Shown: positions 38,531-42,709 of the stretch, one piece after another
How the letters are laid out: each line of letters opens with the position of its first letter
How positions within the stretch are numbered: position 1 is the first letter of the stretch
DNA from: a virus
IMG/VR virus record: IMGVR_UViG_3300036900_000162
Location: 1-42,709 of that record
Direction: 5' to 3' (one strand)
DNA length: 42,709 nt
Notes under the pieces: model-generated
Told to the model about the DNA's origin: nothing
What the model saw: only the letters and a program-made list of their open reading frames with translations
Database searches by the model: none
Translations under genes and position numbers: made by a program

Positions 38531-38904
38531 TGAACGACCGGACCGGGCATCTGATGGTATGCGAACACGGCCAGTCGCTTGTCGACCCGTCGTGCAGTCA
38601 GTGCGGACTTGAGGGGAAGAGAGAGCTTCGCGCAGCACCCGCACCGCTGTCCAAGGAACAGCGCTGCAACTGGGTCGAGGATTCAGACGGCGCGTGGGCC
38701 ACAGCCTGCGGTCATATGTTCGAGCTGAATGAGGGAGCGCCCGAGGGTAACGGGATGAAGTTCTGCTGCTACTGCGGAAAGCAACTCGCGTCCTTTGGCT
38801 ACAAGGAACCGGAGGATGACGAACCGGATCTATGCGAGCACGCCGTGCCCATCGAAGACTATTGCGCGAGCTGCGAGTATGAAGAGGAAGGGGGTGAGTG
38901 GTGA
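38530..38904 (+). CDS. Multi-zinc-knuckle protein
   Basis: The product has 124 residues with three Cys modules: CEHGQSLVDPSCSQCG near the start, a W-x-T-x-CGH-x-F...FCCYCGK ribbon in the middle (a recurrent phage motif in small-protein operons), and CEHAVPIEDYCASCEYEE at the end; the first and last modules look like internal duplicates. The ATG at 38530 follows from the TGATG overlap. A binding or adaptor role is likely; no enzyme motif. Confidence 0.7.
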   Translation: MNDRTGHLMVCEHGQSLVDPSCSQCGLEGKRELRAAPAPLSKEQRCNWVEDSDGAWATACGHMFELNEGAPEGNGMKFCCYCGKQLASFGYKEPEDDEPDLCEHAVPIEDYCASCEYEEEGGEW

Positions 38905-39308
38905 GCGACATGTCCTCAAATGATGTGCTCGACCTTCTCCGAGAGGTCAGCACGCTGGATTGTTTCTATACGGGCTCATCCTGCCAGCCTGATTGTCAGT
39001 GCCTCTCTGCGAGAGCTGGGAGAGCGGTCACCATGCCCGCTGACGAGACGTCTGGTCGCGAGGCCGATGCTCTCGACGCCGCGAAGTGGCGAGCGCTCCG
39101 TAACTGCGCCCGAATGACTGCCATCGGAAGCGCTGGCCTCGGGCCGGAGAAGGCTGCCGACGACTACGCCCACGTAACGCTTAACTTCTGGACGGGAGGG
39201 AAGTACGCCAGTCCCGGCGAGCCCTTCGCGCGTGAGTGGTTAGATCGCTTTGTCGAGAAAGCGCTGCGTGCGATACCACCGTTGAAAGCCGGAGAGCGTA
39301 CACCGTGA
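38901..39308 (+). CDS. Hypothetical protein
   Basis: The product has 135 residues from a GTG in a GTGA overlap. After an acidic N-terminus with DCFYTGSSCQPDCQC, it has a domain with DALDAAKWRALRNCARM and DYAHVTLNFWTGG, a combination that appears in other phage proteins as 'D..rWRal...', of unknown role. The C-terminus is helical. Confidence 0.65.
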   Translation: MSDMSSNDVLDLLREVSTLDCFYTGSSCQPDCQCLSARAGRAVTMPADETSGREADALDAAKWRALRNCARMTAIGSAGLGPEKAADDYAHVTLNFWTGGKYASPGEPFAREWLDRFVEKALRAIPPLKAGERTP

Positions 39309-39517
39309 ATCTTGAAGTCACACCCGAGCTGGTGAAACTGAAGGTAGGTCGTTGGCGCACAGGATGGAAACGGGACGTGCGCGAGGGCATGCACTTGCGC
39401 GCATGGAAACACTTCATCGGACGCCCTACGCTTCCGTGCGGCTGTTGGCGTATCTGGGTCGGCCGCGTGTTCTTCGGTCGAAGATGCAAACATCCGAGCG
39501 AGTCCGATGCGCGCTAA
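39305..39517 (+). CDS. Small Trp/Arg-rich protein
   Basis: The product has 70 residues from a GTG overlapping the previous stop. It is basic with several Trp (VGRWRTGWKRDVREGMHLRAWKHF) and a late CGCW...RRCKHP Cys set. It overlaps the next gene by 11 bases. Not recognised. Confidence 0.58.
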   Translation: MNLEVTPELVKLKVGRWRTGWKRDVREGMHLRAWKHFIGRPTLPCGCWRIWVGRVFFGRRCKHPSESDAR

Positions 39518-39773
39518 ATTCAGCATGGGAGATTATGCGGTCGCGGTGAAGCCGCCTGAGAAGAAGGATATGCACGGCATGGACCGTCGCCAGGTCGTCA
39601 TCATCGCTGCGTTGCGCAGACATCGATTCGAGGATGGGACTGTCGGGCCTGCCTATGAGGTTGGATCGGGAGGGCGCGGCTTCTTCTACGCAAAGCCGGA
39701 ATGGCTTCGACCGCAGGTCCCGCACGGCTGGGCCGGCATACCACCGATTTCCATAGGAGCGCGTACACCGTGA
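39507..39773 (+). CDS. Hypothetical beta-rich protein
   Basis: The product has 88 residues, starting MRAKFSMGDYAVAVKPP. The pattern F..GD.a.a......D.RqvviIaa..rhrfEDG..G.aYeVg....g..fyakP.WLRP reads like a small SH3-like barrel. An internal ATG (MGDYAV) is an alternative start. Function is unknown. Confidence 0.62.
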   Translation: MRAKFSMGDYAVAVKPPEKKDMHGMDRRQVVIIAALRRHRFEDGTVGPAYEVGSGGRGFFYAKPEWLRPQVPHGWAGIPPISIGARTP

Positions 39774-39892
39774 AGTTCCTGCGCGAATACTGGGAAGCCA
39801 CGGCTGGCGTCTGGATAGTCATCCTAGCCGCGCCATTCGTCTTTGCGGCCTTGTCTTGGTGCGCACGTCACCATTGGTTCGATCTGAGGTGA
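39770..39892 (+). CDS. 40-residue membrane peptide before the methyltransferase
   Basis: A GTG start at 39770 has GGAG about 11 bases upstream and overlaps the previous stop. The peptide (KFLREYWEATAGVWIVILAAPFVFAAL...) has one membrane segment. Its TGA shares a base with the methyltransferase ATG (TGATG). Function is unknown. Confidence 0.55.
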   Translation: MKFLREYWEATAGVWIVILAAPFVFAALSWCARHHWFDLR

Positions 39893-40626
39893 TGCGTGTC
39901 CTCGACCTCTTTTCGGGCATCGGCGGATTCAGCCTCGGACTTGAGCGAGCTGGGATGCGTACCGTTGCCTTCTGCGAGAGCGAGCCGTACTGCCAGCAGG
40001 TCCTTCGATCCCACTGGCCAGATGTCCCTTGCCATGGAGACGTCAGAACGCTCTCCGGAGCTCCAGGAGACGCAGACCTCATTTGCGGAGGCTTCCCATG
40101 CCAAGACATCAGCCATGCTGGTACTGGCGCTGGAATTGAGGGAGAGCGATCCGGCCTGTGGGCTCAGTTCGCGCGCCTCATTGGCGAGATTCGACCCCGC
40201 TACGTCCTCGTGGAGAACGTCGCAGCGCTCCTTGACCGAGGAATGGGAGTCGTACTCGGAGACCTTTCCCGAATCGGGTATGACGCGGAGTGGTCAGTTG
40301 TATCAGCGTGCTCCGTGGGCGCTCCACATGTGCGACGACGGGTGTTCATTGTGGCCTACCCCGACAGCATCCATGGACGGCCGCGGGTTTGGGATACCGC
40401 TCCACGAGAATACCGGACGCTACAAGCTCTCGACGGTCCGCAGGGTCCACGGGCTCGTTGGCGAGCACGGCTGGCGGATCCATCCGCACTTTACGGAGGC
40501 GCTGATGGGATTCCCTACGGATCAGAGCGCAATCACGCGATCGGCAACGCCGTCGTGCCAGACATCATCGAACGAATCGGACGCGCCATAGTGCGCGCGG
40601 ATAGTGCGGACTGTCGCGAGGCTTAG
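39892..40626 (+). CDS. DNA cytosine-5 methyltransferase (Dcm-like, orphan)
   Basis: The product has 244 residues. Motif I is LDLFSGIGGFSLGL (4-17); motif IV GGFPCQDIS with catalytic Cys70; motif VI ENV (108-110); motif VIII around RRRVFIVAYP (148-157); and motif X GNAVVP (219-224). The target-recognition region between VIII and X is only about 55 residues, so specificity is probably short. No restriction enzyme is encoded nearby; it likely protects phage DNA or alters host transcription. The same DNA encodes a second conserved frame (next entry). The ATG at 39892 shares one base with the previous stop. Confidence 0.92.
   Translation: MRVLDLFSGIGGFSLGLERAGMRTVAFCESEPYCQQVLRSHWPDVPCHGDVRTLSGAPGDADLICGGFPCQDISHAGTGAGIEGERSGLWAQFARLIGEIRPRYVLVENVAALLDRGMGVVLGDLSRIGYDAEWSVVSACSVGAPHVRRRVFIVAYPDSIHGRPRVWDTAPREYRTLQALDGPQGPRARWRARLADPSALYGGADGIPYGSERNHAIGNAVVPDIIERIGRAIVRADSADCREA
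39896..40591 (+). CDS. Overprinted +1-frame gene within the methyltransferase (SPAKTS / WPTP family)
   Basis: The frame encodes up to 231 residues (GTG 39896); an ATG at 40022 gives a 189-residue form that matches where I expect the family to begin. It contains, in order, SFAEASHAKTSAM, ARFDPATSSWRTSQRSL, SETFPESGMTRSGQLYQ, CSLWPTPTASMDGRG and TEALMGFP. From memory these are the hallmarks of a common phage protein family with (S/A)SPA(K/R)TS, SWRTSQ, SGMTRSG, GLWPTP and LMGFP motifs. The AKTS block is the +1 reading of motif IV (PCQDIS) and LWPTP that of IVAYP in motif VIII. No clear ribosome binding site is visible. It could also be a non-expressed mirror kept open by methyltransferase codon bias. 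Confidence 0.55.
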   Translation: MSSTSFRASADSASDLSELGCVPLPSARASRTASRSFDPTGQMSLAMETSERSPELQETQTSFAEASHAKTSAMLVLALELRESDPACGLSSRASLARFDPATSSWRTSQRSLTEEWESYSETFPESGMTRSGQLYQRAPWALHMCDDGCSLWPTPTASMDGRGFGIPLHENTGRYKLSTVRRVHGLVGEHGWRIHPHFTEALMGFPTDQSAITRSATPSCQTSSNESDAP

Positions 40627-40632
40627 AATCAC

Positions 40633-41094
40633 ATGGATATCGAGAAAGTAAAACAGGGACTCAAGCTGCTGGATGAAGGCATGAGGCTGCTTGGGGCTGG
40701 CCCGATGGATTATTACGCGCAGCGGCTCGTTGGATGCTACGAATTCCTACTCACGCTTGCCCCGCATCAGCCTGGGGATCGGGTTCGCCTTATCGATACG
40801 CCCGTCATTACGGAACGCGAAAGCTGGGGATGGCTTGGAGGGAAGCACTTTCTAGTGAAGGGCGCTATCGCTGTAGTGCATAGCGTCGAGGCTAATTTCG
40901 ATGGGTTCTCTTACTTCCTTAAGTTTGAGGACGATTCATGGATCAACAGCTACACCAAAGAGGTCAATCCGCGACCTCCGAAAGAACGTGATATCTACGG
41001 ATTCCGTGAGAAGTGGATTGAGAAAACACCGGACAGCGCATGTCCGAACAACGGGAGCGGTAATGGAATCCACTTCTCCAATGGCGAGGCGTGA
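40633..41094 (+). CDS. Conserved hypothetical phage protein
   Basis: The product has 153 residues. An N-terminal helical part (VKQGLKLLDEGMRLLG, then AQRLVGCYEFLLT) precedes a beta segment (PGDRVRLIDTPVITERESWGWLGGKHFLVKGAIAVVHSV) and a polar tail. The GDRV.L...P.I....GW......L..G..a.v pattern is frequent in phage accessory proteins. It lies six bases after the methyltransferase stop. No function is known. Confidence 0.68.
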   Translation: MDIEKVKQGLKLLDEGMRLLGAGPMDYYAQRLVGCYEFLLTLAPHQPGDRVRLIDTPVITERESWGWLGGKHFLVKGAIAVVHSVEANFDGFSYFLKFEDDSWINSYTKEVNPRPPKERDIYGFREKWIEKTPDSACPNNGSGNGIHFSNGEA

Positions 41095-41099
41095 GGCTA

Positions 41100-41145
41100 G
41101 CGTCGGACCCTGGAGCGGTTACAGGTTCGAGTCCTGTATCTCCCC
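41100..41145 (+). other. tRNA-like T-arm remnant
   Basis: ACAGG-TTCGAGT-CCTGT (41121-41137) is a perfect T-arm with the invariant loop, followed by ATCTCCC like an acceptor strand. The preceding bases AGCGTCGGAC...GGAGCGGTT resemble the anticodon-arm side of a tRNA, but no anticodon stem or 5' acceptor strand can be paired. It is probably a tRNA fragment or decayed phage tRNA. It occupies most of the 81-base gap between two genes. Confidence 0.45.
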
Positions 41146-41175
41146 TCTACAACATCCAACCGTGTCTGGTGGCAC

Positions 41176-41577
41176 ATGAGAGATTTCAACTTCAGGCATA
41201 TCGACGATGAGCCGCTATTGAGCAAGGCAAACTGCCGCATATCAGGCAAGTTGCTGGACGAACTCAAGGCGCTGGAGCCTGGGGATGTCCTGCAAATCAC
41301 TGGCGAGGACGGACGGTTATACGCCATCGTGGCAGGACGTCGGACGCGCTCTCCCCACGTCAGCGACTCAGGAAAAGCCGTGAGTTGGTGGTGGCACATC
41401 AAGAACCAGTGGCATATCGCCCGATATATCGCCGCTCAGAATCGGCTTGAGCGCGCTTGGCGAGACAAGGAAAAGGCGTTCGAGCATATGCTGTATCACC
41501 GAGATCGGCGATTGAAGCTTCTCCACCAGAGAGACGCTCCACCACAGGGATGTTCCGAGACTGACAGTCACAGTTGA
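41176..41577 (+). CDS. Hypothetical protein
   Basis: The product has 133 residues. The first half has a strand-rich domain (CRISGKLLDELKALEPGDVLQITGEDGRLYAIVAGRR), and the second half is a long basic helix (HIARYIAAQNRLERAWRDKEKAFEHMLYHRDRR). It does not match a family I recognise. It ends within the next promoter. Confidence 0.65.
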   Translation: MRDFNFRHIDDEPLLSKANCRISGKLLDELKALEPGDVLQITGEDGRLYAIVAGRRTRSPHVSDSGKAVSWWWHIKNQWHIARYIAAQNRLERAWRDKEKAFEHMLYHRDRRLKLLHQRDAPPQGCSETDSHS

Positions 41578-41602
41578 CAAGCTATCCGTTACCGGGTAAC
41601 GT
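41574..41602 (+). promoter_or_regulatory. Strong promoter with a palindromic operator
   Basis: TTGACA (41574-41579), a 17-bp spacer and TAACGT (41597-41602). A perfect 15-bp palindrome CGTTACC-G-GGTAACG (41587-41601) covers the end of the spacer and the -10. It shares TTACCGGG with the palindrome at 31535-31550 in the lysogeny switch. It would drive the last part of the rightward operon independently. Confidence 0.7.
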
Positions 41603-41608
41603 AGCGCC

Positions 41609-41761
41609 ATGGTAGAGACAAACGCGGACCGGCAACGAAAGCTCAGGCAGGCGCTCAAGGCGCAGGGTTTACGGCGGTACGACGTGTGGGTTAAGCCCAG
41701 TGAGTGGCCGATGGTTAAACGGCTCCTAGAGCGTCTGGCGAAGCGGAGAAACAGGAAATGA
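41609..41761 (+). CDS. Small ribbon-helix-helix-like protein
   Basis: The product has 50 residues (MVETNADRQRKLRQALKAQG start). The segment GLRRYDVWVKPSEWPMVKRLLERLAKRR has the strand-helix pattern of small RHH-type regulators, where (R/Y)(D/E)VWV.p.(D/E)wp.vk.l...l recurs. As the first gene behind an operator-covered promoter it may autoregulate. Its stop overlaps the next ATG. Confidence 0.62.
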   Translation: MVETNADRQRKLRQALKAQGLRRYDVWVKPSEWPMVKRLLERLAKRRNRK

Positions 41762-41973
41762 GCGAACGGACTTATTTGGGTGACGGTCTCTACGCGTCCT
41801 TCGACGGCTTCCAACTGGAGCTACGCACGGGCGATGGCAACAATCAGGTGGTCTACGTAGATCCAGATGTCTTCGCGTCGCTGTGCCGGTTCGCTCTGAA
41901 ATGCTGGCCGAACTGTGTGCCGGAGGATCTTTTGGCCAGACGCGCTTCCAACCAATCTTCGGGTACAAAATGA
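41758..41973 (+). CDS. Conserved small phage protein (LGDGLYASFDG)
   Basis: The product has 71 residues. The motif YLGDGLYASFDGFQLELRTGDG...VYVDPDVFASLCRF is a very common short phage protein of unknown role, beta-rich in the first half and helical in the second. Overlaps at both ends (ATGA). Confidence 0.75.
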   Translation: MSERTYLGDGLYASFDGFQLELRTGDGNNQVVYVDPDVFASLCRFALKCWPNCVPEDLLARRASNQSSGTK

Positions 41974-42176
41974 AGACCAGCACACACCGCGTTATACAGC
42001 TCAGCCAGTTGGCGGAGCGCGCATGGAACAGCGCCGGGCAGTGCCGTCGTGCGGCTTGCAACGCGGCTGACGCGAACATGAAAGGCGCGGCAATCATGCT
42101 CACGCGGCGCGCTGGCCGGTTCCACAGCATTTTCCTTGCCGCCACTCGACGGCTTGTACTCGCGGATCAACCATGA
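41970..42176 (+). CDS. Small helical protein
   Basis: The product has 68 residues, starting in an ATGA overlap. It is Arg/Ala-rich and helical (VIQLSQLAERAWNSAGQCRRAACNAADANM). Two Cys in QCRRAAC. Not recognised. Confidence 0.6.
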   Translation: MKTSTHRVIQLSQLAERAWNSAGQCRRAACNAADANMKGAAIMLTRRAGRFHSIFLAATRRLVLADQP

Positions 42177-42313
42177 GCGACTATCCACCAGTACGCCCCG
42201 GCGAGACGCTCGAACAGTACCGAGTACGTATAGGCGTCTGCCCGATCTGTGCGAAGCCCCTTGTCAATTCGAAGTGCGCCAAGCACGGATCAGTAGTAAA
42301 GGTGCCCGGATGA
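42173..42313 (+). CDS. 46-residue zinc-ribbon-like protein
   Basis: MSDYPPVRPGETLEQYRVRIG is followed by CPICAKPL...SKCAKHG, a four-ligand Cys/His knuckle. It overlaps the previous stop (ATGA). Function is unknown. Confidence 0.58.
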   Translation: MSDYPPVRPGETLEQYRVRIGVCPICAKPLVNSKCAKHGSVVKVPG

Positions 42314-42331
42314 CAAAGAAGGACGTACAAC

Positions 42332-42541
42332 GTGAAGATTGAGATCTTTGGCCCGTTCAACCCAGATGGCAGCACGATGCCGCTCACGGAGTACGAGATA
42401 GAGGACGGCTGCGAACGCGTTCTTTACGCCCCGCACCAACCACTCAGTTACGGCAGAGGCCCGCTGTGGGGTTTCAAGGACGGCCGGCAGGTTTATGCCA
42501 CCGTGGTTTACCACGAAGACCGCTGCTGCATTACTGGATAA
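42332..42541 (+). CDS. Hypothetical small beta protein
   Basis: The product has 69 residues from a GTG (KIEIFGPFNPDGSTMPLTEY start). It is strand-rich with aromatic residues (PLWGFKDGRQVYATVVYHEDRCC). The ribosome binding site is weak. A ten-codon frame (42310-42342) bridges it to the previous gene and may only couple translation. Function is unknown. Confidence 0.58.
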   Translation: MKIEIFGPFNPDGSTMPLTEYEIEDGCERVLYAPHQPLSYGRGPLWGFKDGRQVYATVVYHEDRCCITG

Positions 42542-42554
42542 ACTCGGAGCGAGC

Positions 42555-42709
42555 ATGCAAGAGAGTAGGCATACATGCCCGCGAGATATGGACGGCAATG
42601 TCGTCCATTGGTGGCAGCTTGATCGAGTCGAATACCTGCCGCCCGCTCCTCCAAAGGAATATCGGCATTGCACCGAATGCGGGTTACATCAGATTCGCAC
42701 GAGCGGTGC
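42555..42709 (+). CDS. Small Cys-rich protein, 5' part of the gene that crosses the join
   Basis: An ATG at 42555 with GGAG about seven bases upstream starts MQESRHTCPRDMDGNVVHWWQ; reading through the duplicated end and on from position 128 of the window gives a 61-residue protein that stops at 158. It contains TCPRD, CTECG and DCEWW, hence probable zinc binding. That the frame stays open across the join supports circularity. Confidence 0.75.
   Translation, partial: MQESRHTCPRDMDGNVVHWWQLDRVEYLPPAPPKEYRHCTECGLHQIRTSG
42583..42709. repeat. Terminal direct repeat, right copy
   Basis: Identical to bases 1-127. See the left copy; removing one copy gives a 42,582-bp circle. Confidence 0.95.

Noticed and set aside
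1-42709. CRISPR array
   Set aside because: No regularly spaced direct repeats of 20-40 bases were seen anywhere in the window.
1-42709. Tape measure, tail sheath or baseplate genes of a long-tailed phage
   Set aside because: None recognised; the large helical proteins in the tail cluster look like ejection proteins because a P22-like portal, adaptor and propeller accompany them.

Overview
The window is a complete genome of a temperate tailed phage (Caudoviricetes) with a podovirus-like (short-tailed) gene set. It was assembled as a circle: the first 127 bases are repeated exactly as the last 127, so the unique length is 42,582 bp and one gene crosses the join. Base composition is GC-rich, and the attP carries the 3' part of a CCA-encoding tRNA-Lys gene, so the host is a bacterium, probably in Pseudomonadota. 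No tape measure, sheath or baseplate genes are seen. A P22-like portal, a gp4-like adaptor, a gp10-like beta-propeller and several glycine/alanine/glutamine-rich internal virion proteins point to a short-tailed virion with an SU10-type major capsid protein.

Layout. Leftward (minus) block, 31.5 kb down to 1.8 kb: a Cro/YdaS-like regulator; replication genes (ParB-like, SF2 helicase, Toprim primase-like); small nuclease and membrane genes; an antitermination-Q-like regulator; terminase; a 2OG-Fe(II) oxygenase; portal; scaffold; major capsid; head and tail proteins; internal virion proteins; tailspike; and the lysis genes. Two small plus-strand cassettes (3.1 kb and 5.0-5.4 kb, the second encoding a lipoprotein) sit inside this block against its direction and look like morons. 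Rightward (plus) block, 31.56 kb through the join to 1.8 kb: a CI-like repressor; HNH and Ref-like nucleases; an OB-fold/SSB-like protein; a DUF4224-type gene; integrase; attP; a 420-nt hairpin-rich non-coding tract; a two-domain beta-clamp-like protein; a long cascade of small, often Cys-rich proteins; and an orphan cytosine-5 methyltransferase.

Regulation is readable in the DNA. Two promoters of almost identical design (TTGCG[C/T], 17-bp spacer, TAC[C/G]CT) drive the leftward Cro-like gene and the rightward operon. Each is covered by a pair of 6-4-6 palindromic operators exactly 22 bp apart, and a further operator overlaps the repressor start codon. Integration at attP would separate the clamp/methyltransferase/small-protein operon from the rightward promoter, so that operon would be connected to it only in the circular, excised form.

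Most notable observations: (1) the methyltransferase gene carries a ~570-690-nt +1-frame ORF whose sequence resembles a widespread phage protein family (SPAKTS...SGMTRSG...GLWPTP...LMGFP), apparently a case of overprinting; (2) a sliding-clamp homologue that has only the regions matching domains II and III of DnaN; (3) the hairpin-rich non-coding tract between attP and that clamp gene; (4) a conserved small gene upstream of the terminase interrupted by a single in-frame amber codon; (5) the multi-operator lysogeny switch. The phage encodes no recognisable DNA polymerase, so its clamp, helicase, primase-like and ParB-like proteins probably work with the host replisome.
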